A DNA stretch of 64,000 nucleotides from an uncultured Nitrosomonadaceae bacterium (GTDB lineage: Bacteria > Pseudomonadota > Gammaproteobacteria > Burkholderiales > Nitrosomonadaceae): assembly GCA_943787405.1 (NCBI GenBank), contig CALSMH010000003.1:124001-188000 (forward strand). The letters run 5' to 3'. The position numbers and the translations under genes were made by a program. Position 1 is the stretch's first letter; each line of letters begins with the position of its first letter. Positions 1 through 9,014 of the stretch are shown here, in pieces. The notes under the pieces were generated by a model, which was given only the letters and a program-made list of their open reading frames with translations, did no database searches and was not told the origin of the DNA.

Positions 1-970
1 TAATCTTCTCGCTTACAATAATAAAGGGTGGGATAGCATGATTTAGATAATGTTGAGATAAAAATGCTTCTAACGCTTCTGATAATTCATAGCCATCTGC
101 ATTTTTAGGAAAAAAGTTTTTGTCTCCTAAGTGGCGCCCTCCTCTTACCATAGCTAAATTAACGCAAATTTTTCCACCATTAGGTTCCGTAACACATGCC
201 ACGACATCCGCATCTAAAGCTTTCCCATTATCTACAAACTGCTTCTCTCGAACTCTTCGTAAAGTTTGAATTTGATCTCGAAATAAGGCCGCTGATTCAT
301 AATTTAATGCATTAGCGGCGATCTGCATTTTCTGAGCAAGACTTTCAAGCACCTTAGTTTGGTTCCCTTTTAGGAATAATTCGGCATTTTTTATATCCCC
401 AAGATAGGCTTGATCTGTAATCAAATTAACACATGGTCCACTACAACGCCTGATCTGATACAACAGGCATGGACGTGTGCGGTTATTAAACACGCTATCT
501 TCACAAGTTCGAATACGAAATACTTTTTGTAATAGCTGGATGCTCTCTCTTACTACTCCTGCATTTGGAAAAGGCCCAAAATATATACTTTGCTTATCAA
601 GTACTCCTCGATGGAAAACAAGCCGAGGAAAAGAATGCTTTGTGAAAACAAGATATGGATATGATTTATCATCCCTAAATAGTATGTTATACCTAGGAGT
701 TAGAGCCTTTATTAAATTATTCTCTAATAGAAGCGCTTCAGATTCAGAGCGTGTAATAGTAGTTTCTATTCCCGTTACTTGGGATACCATTAAATGTGTT
801 CTGGGAGCTAGATTTGTTTTTTGAAAGTAGGAGGAAACACGCTTCTTCAAGTTAATTGCCTTACCAACATAAATTACCTGATCAGCCGAATTTAACATAC
901 GATAAACACCTGGCTGCGAAGGTAAATTTGAGCAAATAGCTTTGGCATTAAAAACAGAACACGCCGACAA
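1..970 (-). CDS. uvrC: Excinuclease ABC subunit C, 3' end outside window
   Basis: UvrC makes the dual incisions of nucleotide excision repair after UvrA/UvrB load on damaged DNA. Translating the reverse strand from a TTG at 970 gives an uninterrupted protein running off the left edge. Its N-terminus has the GIY-YIG nuclease core: PGVYRM, then VIYVGKAINLKKR with the catalytic Arg region, then a UVR-like segment further on (LNYESAALFRDQIQTL). A GGGGAG Shine-Dalgarno lies 8 bases before the TTG, which decides the start. About 323 codons are visible of roughly 600 expected, so the RNase-H-like second nuclease domain lies outside. It is the last visible gene of a leftward run. Family is certain; the 3' part is unseen. 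Confidence 0.93.
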   Translation of the reverse strand, partial: MSACSVFNAKAICSNLPSQPGVYRMLNSADQVIYVGKAINLKKRVSSYFQKTNLAPRTHLMVSQVTGIETTITRSESEALLLENNLIKALTPRYNILFRDDKSYPYLVFTKHSFPRLVFHRGVLDKQSIYFGPFPNAGVVRESIQLLQKVFRIRTCEDSVFNNRTRPCLLYQIRRCSGPCVNLITDQAYLGDIKNAELFLKGNQTKVLESLAQKMQIAANALNYESAALFRDQIQTLRRVREKQFVDNGKALDADVVACVTEPNGGKICVNLAMVRGGRHLGDKNFFPKNADGYELSEALEAFLSQHYLNHAIPPFIIVSEKI

Positions 971-989
971 AACAGATACTCCCCTTTAA

Positions 990-1178
990 TTACTCTTTCT
1001 TTCCCAACAGCTCCCCTCCGACAGCCCAATTCTCGCGAGGTAGTTCATCAAAAGAAATATAAATAGATGATTTTGGTTTAAGTACAACACGCTCGAGTGT
1101 GTCAGTGACCTCTGCGGCTATTTGTTTCCTCTGCTCATCGCTAAGAGTTCCTGCAATGCGAATATTTACATATGGCAT
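990..1178 (-). CDS. 4-oxalocrotonate tautomerase family protein
   Basis: A 62-residue protein of the 4-OT/DmpI tautomerase superfamily. These enzymes use Pro-1, exposed after Met removal, as a general base in keto-enol tautomerisation and assemble as hexamers. The protein starts MPYVNIRIAG, so Pro is at position 2 before processing, and length fits the family. The pattern GTLSDEQRKQIAAEVT followed by a VLKPKSSIYISFDEL strand is typical. It sits 19 bases upstream of uvrC and 6 bases after the uracil-DNA glycosylase gene, so it is probably co-transcribed. The physiological substrate cannot be told from sequence. Confidence 0.85.
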   Translation of the reverse strand: MPYVNIRIAGTLSDEQRKQIAAEVTDTLERVVLKPKSSIYISFDELPRENWAVGGELLGKKE

Positions 1179-1184
1179 AATTTT

Positions 1185-1862
1185 TTATCCTTTAGTTTTT
1201 ACCCGAAGCGATAAGTTAGTTCTTATTATTTTAAATACCTGCTCAAACATATCTGTAGTCAGGCGTTTAGTCTGCGTATTGTAACGACTACAATGGTAGC
1301 TGTCATATAGAGTAAGATTATTTGGCAATTGATGAATAGATCCATGCCCAAAAGGATAGTCTTTAAACCTCAGTCCTAGCGCCATAATAACGGCCCGATG
1401 CGCTACAGTTCCTAAAGCAAGCAGCGCCACTCCCCTGCCTGCCAGAAAACTTGCAATCTCTCCAGAAAGATACCCATTGCAATTTTTAATTTCATTGGAA
1501 TCTGGCTTATTTTCTGGAGGCAAACATTTGACTGCGTTGGTAATACGGCACCCGATAAGCTCCAACCCATCATTCATTGATATGGATTTCTCATGATTAG
1601 AGAATCCATATTTGTATAAAGTTTGATACAACAAAACTCCTGCAAAATCTCCAGTAAACGGCCTGCCAGTCCGGTTCGCCCCATGCATCCCAGGAGCTAA
1701 TCCAATTATAAGAAGCTTAGCAGAAATATCACCGAAATCTGGGACCGGCCTTGCATGATAATTTGGGTAATTAGTTTTTACTTCATTGAGATAATTTACT
1801 AACCGCTGACATTTATGACAGTTTATTGAGAATTTATCATGCATAGGACTATTGCTTACCAA
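1185..1862 (-). CDS. Uracil-DNA glycosylase, family 5 (UDGb) type
   Basis: Removes uracil and probably other deaminated bases from DNA, starting base-excision repair. The 225-residue protein has the UDGb motif GLAPGMHGANRTGRPFTGD near residues 54-72, with no polar catalytic Asp/Asn at the usual UDG position, and a C-terminal motif resembling SYHxSxxNTQT (here SYHCSRYNTQT). Cysteines in an early CHKC pair and later CRITNAVKC plus KNC would bind the 4Fe-4S cluster of this family. The first codon is TTG at 1862. An ATG at 1844 (residue 7) is an equally plausible start and neither has a strong ribosome site. It lies with uvrC in a repair-flavoured leftward run. Confidence 0.87.
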   Translation of the reverse strand: MVSNSPMHDKFSINCHKCQRLVNYLNEVKTNYPNYHARPVPDFGDISAKLLIIGLAPGMHGANRTGRPFTGDFAGVLLYQTLYKYGFSNHEKSISMNDGLELIGCRITNAVKCLPPENKPDSNEIKNCNGYLSGEIASFLAGRGVALLALGTVAHRAVIMALGLRFKDYPFGHGSIHQLPNNLTLYDSYHCSRYNTQTKRLTTDMFEQVFKIIRTNLSLRVKTKG

Positions 1863-1878
1863 AGACTATAACGGCCAA

Positions 1879-2601
1879 TTAAATAGATAATGGAACTAAT
1901 AACGAAGACTCTAGTAGAACATCAATTCCCGCTGTCGGCATAATAGCTTTAGCAGGAATATTGCTACCTCTACGCCACTTAGCTACTACCCTATGCTTTG
2001 ATTCACCACTAACTAAAAATATAACCTGCCGGGAACGACTTAAACGTGCTGCACTCATAGATACTCTATGTTCTGGAGCTTTTGGTGCAGTAAATACCGC
2101 CAATGTGTCTGATGAACCAACCTCACTCCCCCACTCATGTCCGGGAAATAGGCTTGCCGTATGACCATCTTCACCAAGTCCCAAAAAGGTTAAATCAAAT
2201 TCTCCAACCGACCTCAAAGTGCTAGCGTATTCATATGCAGCAAGGCTTGCGCCAAGCCCAACTGGAATTTCATATAATTGATTCCTAGGAATTGGCACAT
2301 GATCAAGCCATGCCTCTCCAGCCATTCTTGAGTTGAGATTTTGATCTCCAGCTAATAAACAACGTTCATCGCTGAAATAAATATGCCAAGCTGACCAATT
2401 TGTATGGATAAAACGTAATTGTTGATAAATCTTACGAGGGGTATCTCCACCGGAGAGTACAAAATGAAACTCACCTCGCTGTCTAATTGATTTGGTTGCA
2501 TTATCAAGAATTGCGTTAAATGCTACTTGATTCAGCTCAGATTGATCATCAACTGTGTTCCATCTATAGCTTACCAAATTAGTAGAATTCATTGTATCCA
2601 T
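1879..2601 (-). CDS. pgl: 6-phosphogluconolactonase
   Basis: Hydrolyses 6-phosphogluconolactone to 6-phosphogluconate in the oxidative pentose phosphate pathway, in the cytosol. The 240-residue protein has the NagB/pgl fold signatures: a phosphate-binding FVLSGGDTPRKIY, FSDERCL, and LGLGEDGHTASLFPG. Length matches bacterial Pgl of the DevB type. It is followed by the glycosylase gene after 16 bases and preceded by gloB 26 bases away, all leftward. No zwf or gnd is next to it in this window. The start is ATG; a second Met three codons in is possible. Confidence 0.92.
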   Translation of the reverse strand: MDTMNSTNLVSYRWNTVDDQSELNQVAFNAILDNATKSIRQRGEFHFVLSGGDTPRKIYQQLRFIHTNWSAWHIYFSDERCLLAGDQNLNSRMAGEAWLDHVPIPRNQLYEIPVGLGASLAAYEYASTLRSVGEFDLTFLGLGEDGHTASLFPGHEWGSEVGSSDTLAVFTAPKAPEHRVSMSAARLSRSRQVIFLVSGESKHRVVAKWRRGSNIPAKAIMPTAGIDVLLESSLLVPLSI

Positions 2602-2627
2602 AGATTTTCACATTTTTTATATTAAAT

Positions 2628-3392
2628 TTACATCTTATCCTTCCACTCACGGATAGCTGTAAATACGCTAACAGGATCCGTTAAAGGCTTGCCAGCATAA
2701 TTACTGGCACTACGGATAACCTCTGGCTGGTTACAACGTAGAAATGGATTACAAGCTTTCTCCTTTGCAATAGTTGAAGGTAGAGTAGGCAGATCTGATT
2801 TCCGTTGTTTCTCTGCCAAAATTTGTAGTTGTGTTATCGCTTGATTCTCTGGCTCAACTAATCTAGCAAAATTTATATTAGCAAGTGTATATTCATGACC
2901 ACAATAAACCACAGTTTCATCGGGCAGTTTTGCCAGTTTGTTTAATGAAATATACATTTGTTGCGCTGTTCCTTCGAATAATCTCCCGCAACCACATGAA
3001 AATAGAGTATCTCCACAAAATAGTAAGTTTGCGCCATAATAAGCAATGTGCCCCGCTGTGTGGCCAGGAATGTCAAGGATACTAAGTCTAAGTGATAGTT
3101 CGGGCAAGTAGACGCTGTCTCCTTCTTTTAAACAGTGAGTAACTGTAGAAATTAACTCACTTCCAGGGCCATATACTGGCACTTGAAATTGTTGTAGTAA
3201 TTTTAGATTACCACCAACGTGGTCAATATGATGATGAGTGTTTAGTATGGCGATAATCTTTAGTTTTTTTTGTTCCAGAAAATCTAATACTGGTTTGGCT
3301 TCCCCTGGATCAACTACAACAGCATAGTATTGATCATGAATAACCCAAATATAATTATCAGTAAATGCACTAACTGGAACAATATTAAACAT
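2628..3392 (-). CDS. gloB: Hydroxyacylglutathione hydrolase (glyoxalase II)
   Basis: Second enzyme of methylglyoxal detoxification: hydrolyses S-lactoylglutathione to lactate and glutathione using a binuclear metal site. The 254-residue metallo-beta-lactamase-fold protein carries THHHIDH at residues 52-58, GHTAGH further on, the LLFCGDTLFSCGCGRLFEG segment, and YCGHEYT; the family's C-terminal substrate domain is present. It is divergent from the methyltransferase gene at 3491, the same arrangement as gloB/yafS in Escherichia coli. The start ATG at 3392 opens directly on MFNIVPVSAF, typical for GloB. Confidence 0.96.
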   Translation of the reverse strand: MFNIVPVSAFTDNYIWVIHDQYYAVVVDPGEAKPVLDFLEQKKLKIIAILNTHHHIDHVGGNLKLLQQFQVPVYGPGSELISTVTHCLKEGDSVYLPELSLRLSILDIPGHTAGHIAYYGANLLFCGDTLFSCGCGRLFEGTAQQMYISLNKLAKLPDETVVYCGHEYTLANINFARLVEPENQAITQLQILAEKQRKSDLPTLPSTIAKEKACNPFLRCNQPEVIRSASNYAGKPLTDPVSVFTAIREWKDKM

Positions 3393-3429
3393 AGTTTTTT
3401 AAATGCAATTTAAATTTATTTAAAACAAA

Positions 3430-3461
3430 AAGAGCCTTGCAAAGGATATAGCAACGCTCTT
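3430..3461 (-). promoter_or_regulatory. Inverted repeat in the gloB/methyltransferase divergent gap
   Basis: An 11-base stem (3430-3440 with 3451-3461, one internal mismatch) and a 10-base loop. Read leftward it is followed by a T-rich run (TTTTTGTTTTAAA), which looks like an intrinsic terminator. It lies upstream of gloB, so it could terminate transcripts arriving from the right or act as a leader attenuator. The function is inferred from shape only. Confidence 0.4.
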
Positions 3462-3490
3462 ACCTTATTCGCAACATAAGGACATTATAT

Positions 3491-4225
3491 ATGTCAATAC
3501 AGAATCAACAAGAGTGGCTTGAAACTTGTCTTGGACAATATCTCCTAGAAAGAGAACAGCGCTATTTTGACCAAGAAGTAATGGATATATTTGGCTACAA
3601 CGCTTTACAAATTGGCTTCTCACAGCATAATTTTCTTCGTACAAGCCGAATGACTTTTCAGTTTTGTGCAGATACAGAGAAAGGAGCCACACTTTTAGCA
3701 AATGCAGATTTTCTGCCAATTGAGAGTAACAGTATAGACCTTGTTCTTCTTCCACATATTCTCGAATTCAGCTCAAACCCACATCAAATACTACGAGAAG
3801 TGCAGCGCGTATTAGTAGCAGAAGGTCAGGTGATTATCTGTGGTTTTAATCCTTTAAGTCTCTGGGGTTCGCGTAAATGGTTTGGCGCTTCAAGGCATAG
3901 CTTTCCCTGGAATGGAAACTTCATAGCATTACCACGCCTAAAAGATTGGCTAACTCTTTTGGATTTTGAGATGACTGCCGGCAAGCTATCTTGTTATGCA
4001 CCGCCAATTAATCAAGAAAAATGGTTACGAAGATTTAATTTTATGGAGTTCACCGGGGATCGTTGGTGGCCGATCTCTGGTGGCGTATATTTTTTACAAG
4101 CTATTAAGCGAGTTCATGGCATCCATGTCATTAAACCTGCTTGGAAGGACGTACTAAAATCCAAACGTAGAATGTCTCCGGTTGCTAATAAAATAAACGA
4201 CAATATAACCAAAAAAAAAACCTAA
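3491..4225 (+). CDS. Class I SAM-dependent methyltransferase, YafS-like
   Basis: A 244-residue putative methyltransferase. The SAM-binding region is degenerate at motif I (ALQIGFSQHN instead of a glycine-rich loop), but later motifs are visible: an acidic segment at DLVLLPHILEFSSNP and the post-II strand LVAEGQVIICGFNP. Placement between divergent gloB and rnhA-dnaQ matches yafS of E. coli. An AAGGA ribosome site at 3478-3482 supports the ATG at 3491. The C-terminus ends in a lysine-rich tail. The substrate is unknown. The order methyltransferase-rnhA-dnaQ is conserved in many proteobacteria, probably as an operon. Confidence 0.8.
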   Translation: MSIQNQQEWLETCLGQYLLEREQRYFDQEVMDIFGYNALQIGFSQHNFLRTSRMTFQFCADTEKGATLLANADFLPIESNSIDLVLLPHILEFSSNPHQILREVQRVLVAEGQVIICGFNPLSLWGSRKWFGASRHSFPWNGNFIALPRLKDWLTLLDFEMTAGKLSCYAPPINQEKWLRRFNFMEFTGDRWWPISGGVYFLQAIKRVHGIHVIKPAWKDVLKSKRRMSPVANKINDNITKKKT

Positions 4226-4264
4226 ACTATCTTCACGCACGTAATCTAATATGAGAAATAAAAA

Positions 4265-4732
4265 GTGAACAATGCAGATACAAACAATATATCTGATGTA
4301 GTGCAAATTTTTACTGATGGTGCCTGTAAAGGAAACCCTGGAATTGGTGGTTGGGGTGCTTTAATGCAATATAATGGAAAAACGCGAAAGCTATATGGGG
4401 GTGTGAGGCTCACAACTAATAACAGGATGGAGTTACTTGCAGTGATACGTGCCCTAGAAGCTTTAAAACGTCCGTGTAAAGTACATTTACATACAGATTC
4501 AACATATGTACAAAAGGGTATAAGTGAATGGATACACCTATGGAAAAAACAAAATTGGCGCACCTCAAATAAGAAAGAAGTAAAAAATAATGATTTATGG
4601 AAACAACTTGATCAACTAGCGCAGCCACACCAAATAGAGTGGCTCTGGGTTCGTGGTCATTCTGGTCACGAGGGTAATGAACAGGCAGATAAACTTGCAA
4701 ATCAAGGTGTAGAATCAATTATTGATGAGTAG
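4265..4732 (+). CDS. rnhA: Ribonuclease HI
   Basis: Degrades the RNA strand of RNA:DNA hybrids, removing R-loops and primers. The 155-residue protein has all four catalytic carboxylates in context: D18 ([11 protein letters not shown]), E56 (NNRMELLAV), D78 (LHTDSTYV) and D142 (NEQADKLA), plus the catalytic His at about 132 ([10 protein letters not shown]). The first codon is GTG at 4265, with a short N-terminal extension relative to E. coli RnhA. It sits 39 bases after the methyltransferase and 94 before dnaQ, the standard rnhA-dnaQ pairing. Confidence 0.96.
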   Translation: MNNADTNNISDVVQIFTDGACKGNPGIGGWGALMQYNGKTRKLYGGVRLTTNNRMELLAVIRALEALKRPCKVHLHTDSTYVQKGISEWIHLWKKQNWRTSNKKEVKNNDLWKQLDQLAQPHQIEWLWVRGHSGHEGNEQADKLANQGVESIIDE

Positions 4733-4826
4733 AAATGAAACTCTAAATAAGAATTTGGAGCTTATCAAAAATTATTTTATTAATCATTTTTACTACATTC
4801 TATAGCTATTAGAATCAGAAATTCTT

Positions 4827-5531
4827 ATGAGACAAATTTTTCTTGACACAGAAACTACTGGCCTTGAATCTAAATTAGGGCACCGTATTATTGAAATAGC
4901 AGCAGTAGAAATGATTAATAGGACGCTGACAGGGCGACGGTTCCACAACTATCTAAACCCAGACAGAAAGGTTGAAGCAGGTGCATTACAAATACACGGA
5001 CTAACTGACGATTTTCTTCAGGACAAACAGAAATTTTTTGACATAACCAATGAATTACTTGAGTTTATTGATGGCGCGGAATTAATTATGCACAATGCGC
5101 CATTTGATGTTGGTTTTCTTAATAATGAATTAGGTTTGGTAAAATTAAAGCCATTAGAAAATTATTGTCATTCAATTACTGATACGCTAAAAATGGCAAA
5201 AAAACTACATCCCGGAAAAAGAAATAATCTCAATGCCCTTTGTGAACGCTATCAAATAAATAATTCCAAGCGTGTTCTACATGGGGCTTTACTTGATGCC
5301 GAGTTATTGGCTGAAGTATACCTCGCGATTACACGTGGACAAGAAAGCTTAGTAATGGAAATATCTTTCCCTCAATCTGATATAAACATTAGCCCACAGG
5401 ATATAGAGTTAATTTCTCTGCCGGCTAGTAAAGAAGAATTGGAATTACATACAGAACAGCTCGAATTGATAGACCATGAAAGCAAAGAGGTCTGTTTATG
5501 GAAAAATGTTGAGGAAATCACAACAAAATGA
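4827..5531 (+). CDS. dnaQ: DNA polymerase III epsilon subunit (proofreading exonuclease)
   Basis: The 3'-5' proofreading subunit of the replicative polymerase. ExoI motif FLDTETTG (D7, E9), ExoII motif HNAPFDVGFLNNE and ExoIII motif HGALLDAEL (H152, D157) are intact. The 234-residue length includes the C-terminal extension (after about residue 180) that in family members binds the polymerase alpha subunit. It follows rnhA as in E. coli, although there the two genes are divergent. A second, shorter copy with high similarity lies at 37330-37860; this one is the likely housekeeping copy because of its context and full length. Confidence 0.94.
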   Translation: MRQIFLDTETTGLESKLGHRIIEIAAVEMINRTLTGRRFHNYLNPDRKVEAGALQIHGLTDDFLQDKQKFFDITNELLEFIDGAELIMHNAPFDVGFLNNELGLVKLKPLENYCHSITDTLKMAKKLHPGKRNNLNALCERYQINNSKRVLHGALLDAELLAEVYLAITRGQESLVMEISFPQSDINISPQDIELISLPASKEELELHTEQLELIDHESKEVCLWKNVEEITTK

Positions 5532-5747
5532 CTAATGTAATTAATGCCCATTCACTTCATACTACTTATATGAGTTATTCTAACTTTAAATAAACTACTG
5601 TCCATATCATATATTTCAAGATTCTCAGAAAATAATTTAGTAAAAATAATATACGAAACAGTAAGTGGCACAGCAATCTAGCCAACTTATTGACGGAGAA
5701 TCACGTAAAATGGAAGTCTTTTCAACTAGCGGCAATTTATATTCAAT

Positions 5748-7139
5748 ATGATCCGTACTCGTTTCGCTCCCAGTCCCACTGGCTATCTTCATATCGGTGG
5801 CGCTCGTACTGCACTATTCTCCTGGGCTTACGCCCGCAAGCATGGCGGTAAATTTATATTAAGAATTGAAGATACAGACCTTGAGCGTTCTACCAAACAA
5901 TCTACACAGGCAATTCTTGATAGTATGGCTTGGCTAGGGCTTGATTATGATGAAGGACCTTTTTATCAAATGCAGAGATTAGATCGGTACCATGATGCCG
6001 CAGAACAACTACTACGTTCAGGAAATGCGTACTACTGCTATGCCACCAAAGAAGAATTGGCTATTTTGCGTGACCAGCAACGTGCTGCTGGTCTCAAGCC
6101 AAGATACGATGGTCGCTGGCGTGACTCTAAAAAAACACCGCCAGTAGGGATAAAACCAGTAATACGCTTCAAAAATCCTATGAGTGGTGGTGTGGCCTTC
6201 AATGATTTAGTAAAAGGCCCGATCATCATAGATAATAGCGAGCTAGATGATCTGGTGTTATTACGTGCTGATGGGGTTCCAACTTATAATTTTGGTGTAG
6301 TTTTAGACGACCTTGACATGAACATCAGTCATGTAATTCGTGGTGATGATCATGTTAATAATTCCCCGCGCCAAATAAATATACTTAAAGCACTTGGTGA
6401 ACCGTTACCACAATATGCGCATGTTCCAACAATATTAGGGACCGATGGAGAACGTCTTTCCAAGCGACATGGAGCAGTATCAGTAATGCAGTACTGTGAT
6501 CAAGGTTATTTACCTGAAGCTTTAATTAATTATTTAGTGCGACTTGGCTGGTCACATGGTGATGAAGAAATATTCAACCGAGACCAATTCATTAATTGGT
6601 TTGATCTGGCTTCTGTTAATCGCTCGCCGGCAAGGTTTGACTCAGAAAAGTTACGCTGGATCAACCAGCATTATCTTAAAACCGCTGATGATTCATCTTT
6701 AGTCAATCAAATCAAGCCATTGCTAGAGGAAAGAGGTTGCAATATTTTAGCCGGACCAGAGTTACAAAAGATAGTAGGCATCTTAAAAGAGAGAGTTATA
6801 ACTACTAAAGAACTTGCTGATAAATCGGTAAGCTTCTATATGAGAATAGAGCCCACAATGGAAATTAAAGAACAATATTATAACCCTGAAATAAAGCCAG
6901 TAATGGAGAGTCTAATATCAAAATTTTCCAATATTTCTTGGGACAAAAAAACAATTCAGGACGAAATCAAGGGAGCGGCCACTCTTTATAATATGAAGTT
7001 CCCCAAAATAGCAATGCCATTAAGAGTCATGGTAACTGGCGAAACACAAACACCTTCTATAAATTTGGTGCTGGAACTACTTGGCAGAAAAGAGACGATT
7101 GAGCGCATGCGTAGCCAAATAGCAAGCTTTCCTACCTAA
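5748..7139 (+). CDS. gltX: Glutamyl-tRNA synthetase
   Basis: Charges tRNA-Glu with glutamate. The 463-residue class I synthetase shows the HIGH-type signature PSPTGYLHIGG (residues 8-18) and the KMSKS-type ERLSKRHG (235-242), followed by the anticodon-binding helical domains; length fits bacterial GltX. No strong ribosome site precedes the ATG at 5748, but the protein opens directly on MIRTRFAPSPTG as expected. It is followed 51 bases later by tRNA-Ala and then by tRNA-Glu, its own substrate. A separate GluQ paralogue is at 61137-62057. Confidence 0.97.
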   Translation: MIRTRFAPSPTGYLHIGGARTALFSWAYARKHGGKFILRIEDTDLERSTKQSTQAILDSMAWLGLDYDEGPFYQMQRLDRYHDAAEQLLRSGNAYYCYATKEELAILRDQQRAAGLKPRYDGRWRDSKKTPPVGIKPVIRFKNPMSGGVAFNDLVKGPIIIDNSELDDLVLLRADGVPTYNFGVVLDDLDMNISHVIRGDDHVNNSPRQINILKALGEPLPQYAHVPTILGTDGERLSKRHGAVSVMQYCDQGYLPEALINYLVRLGWSHGDEEIFNRDQFINWFDLASVNRSPARFDSEKLRWINQHYLKTADDSSLVNQIKPLLEERGCNILAGPELQKIVGILKERVITTKELADKSVSFYMRIEPTMEIKEQYYNPEIKPVMESLISKFSNISWDKKTIQDEIKGAATLYNMKFPKIAMPLRVMVTGETQTPSINLVLELLGRKETIERMRSQIASFPT

Positions 7140-7190
7140 GCTCTCCTTTACTTTGGATCAACGCCTCAGTATAATTTGCCTTCTTTTCCT

Positions 7191-7266
<76 letters not shown>

Positions 7267-7300
7267 AAACTATACATGGATAAGTTATAATATGTATTTT

Positions 7301-7376
7301 GTCCCCATCGTCTAGAGGCCTAGGACACCACCCTTTCACGGTGGGTACAGGGGTTCGAATCCCCTTGGGGACGCCA
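7301..7376 (+). tRNA. tRNA-Glu, anticodon TTC
   Basis: A 76-base cloverleaf including CCA. The acceptor stem GTCCCCA pairs with TGGGGAC, the anticodon loop CTTTCAC sits in a CCACC/GGTGG stem (anticodon TTC), and the T-arm is GGGGTTCGAATCCCC. It is 34 bases after tRNA-Ala and probably shares its transcript. It is the substrate of the synthetase encoded just upstream. Confidence 0.97.
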
Positions 7377-7512
7377 TTAAAATCAGGTGTCTGTTGTTAT
7401 TAAGAATAAACAGGCAAGAATAAATCCCACAGTTTATTCCTCATATTCTATAACCTAATTGTAGCTATCATTTTACTAATCTGGATACTAGCTCGTTTAT
7501 GCCTATATTTTA

Positions 7513-7935
7513 TTAGAGAGTTGGCTTGTTATGTTTAGGACAGGCACAATCGGCAAGCTGCTGACAAAGTCTGAAATTCCACAGGTGCCCGGCTGCAACA
7601 AGGCTAGCACCAAGTACAGTCAACAGTTTTTCCCCAAATTCTCCAGTTGTCTCTTCACCTAATATTACCGCTATAACAAGTAATAACAAACCTGCGAACC
7701 CAACAATAAGCAACCAGTTTCGTTTATGCTTCTTGTATCCTAGGGTTAAAGCAAAAATGCTTACGGGTAGAACAGTTATTATGATTAAAGTATGAAATAT
7801 TTCATTGTCCAGCTGCAAAACGATCATACTAGGAAGTATTATCAATAGAAGAGGGAGTGCCAGACAGTGGATAGCACAGATCAGTGATAGGCCAATAGCA
7901 AATTTATCTGTGACCATTTGCTCTCTTTCCATCAA
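7513..7935 (-). CDS. MerC-domain integral membrane protein
   Basis: A 140-residue protein with four predicted membrane helices, resembling the MerC family. It has the paired-Cys first helix (LICAIHCLALPLLL) and a Cys-rich tail (NFRLCQQLADCACPKH). MerC proteins of mercury operons import Hg(II), but many chromosomal relatives in proteobacteria have no mer genes nearby and an unknown metal role. None of merR, merA or merP is seen here. The internal Met at residue 7 (MVTDKFAIG) is a more likely start than the first, though both fit. No operon partner; the neighbours are tRNA-Glu and bamD. Confidence 0.75.
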   Translation of the reverse strand: MMEREQMVTDKFAIGLSLICAIHCLALPLLLIILPSMIVLQLDNEIFHTLIIITVLPVSIFALTLGYKKHKRNWLLIVGFAGLLLLVIAVILGEETTGEFGEKLLTVLGASLVAAGHLWNFRLCQQLADCACPKHNKPTL

Positions 7936-8110
7936 ATCCTATTCCTGTTTTGTTAAGCAACTTTCTATTTGAATCATCTATGACAAGATACAAACCAACT
8001 CAAGATCAGTTACCCTACTTTTTTTAATCGGTTTAAATGATTGTGTCATTTATATTTACATCAGACTTACAAATTAAGACTATGGGCAGACTCTTTACTA
8101 GCTAAAAGTG

Positions 8111-8953
8111 CTACCAAAATTTCCACCAATATTTCTTACCAGAATTCCAAGATATGCTATCAGAATTAGCAATACCTGAAGACTCTTGATTATTGGAGAA
8201 ACTTTTCTGCATTACGCGCTCTGCGTCATCCCGCAAATCATACATTCCCAGTTTATCATAGGCATTTACCATAATTTCTAACGCTTTCTTAGTTGCGGGA
8301 GTCTGAGGATACTCATTAAGTGTAAATTGCGCACGATTTATTGCTGCTACATAAGCTCCTCTAGACATATAATAACGCGCAACAAAAATTTCTCCCATTG
8401 CTACTGTATTAAATAGAAAGTTCATGCGTTTTATAGAATCAGATCTATATGGACTATCAGGGAAACGGGTAACTAATTCCTTAAAGCTTTGAAATGACTG
8501 ATTTGATGCTTTTGGGTCCCGCTCGCTCATTTTTTGATTTATCCAGTTTTTCATTACATACCCTGCCATTCCTTTTTCATCGTTAAAACTTGAAAGTCCC
8601 TTAATATAATATGCATAATCTACATTAGGATGATTTGGGTGTAATCTAATAAACCTATCGGCAGCTACAATTGCTGCTTCCTGATCATCTTCCTTATAGT
8701 GACAGTAAGCCACATAAAGCTGAGCTTGCTGCGCATAACGGCCATATGGATAACGTGCTTCCAGAGCTATAAAAAAACCAATTGCACTCTTCCAATCGGC
8801 ATCTTCCATATCTTGTTTACCCGCATCATAGAATTGGGTTACAGTCCAGCCTTCGGTATTTTCTCCTTTTTTTGTTGTTTTTAACCACCCAAAAGCACAA
8901 CCTGATAGTTGGAATACCAAGAATAAGATTAAACTACGAGAAATTATAGACAT
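8111..8953 (-). CDS. bamD: Outer membrane assembly lipoprotein BamD
   Basis: Essential lipoprotein of the BAM complex that inserts beta-barrel proteins in the outer membrane. The 280-residue precursor has a signal peptide with lipobox LSGC (lipidated Cys19), followed by TPR repeats: an early VTQFYDAGKQDMEDADWKSA helix pair, then ALEARYPYGRYAQQAQL and ADRFIRLHPNHPNVDYAYY as in ComL/YfiO. The gene is divergent from rluD with a 61-base gap, an arrangement shared by many proteobacteria. The C-terminus is extended by a Ser/Asn-rich and Trp/Lys-rich tail. Confidence 0.95.
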   Translation of the reverse strand: MSIISRSLILFLVFQLSGCAFGWLKTTKKGENTEGWTVTQFYDAGKQDMEDADWKSAIGFFIALEARYPYGRYAQQAQLYVAYCHYKEDDQEAAIVAADRFIRLHPNHPNVDYAYYIKGLSSFNDEKGMAGYVMKNWINQKMSERDPKASNQSFQSFKELVTRFPDSPYRSDSIKRMNFLFNTVAMGEIFVARYYMSRGAYVAAINRAQFTLNEYPQTPATKKALEIMVNAYDKLGMYDLRDDAERVMQKSFSNNQESSGIANSDSISWNSGKKYWWKFW

Positions 8954-9014
8954 AATGGCTTCAATAACAGCTTAAAATGATTCTTTATATTATAACGCTA
9001 AATTTCTACAACCC

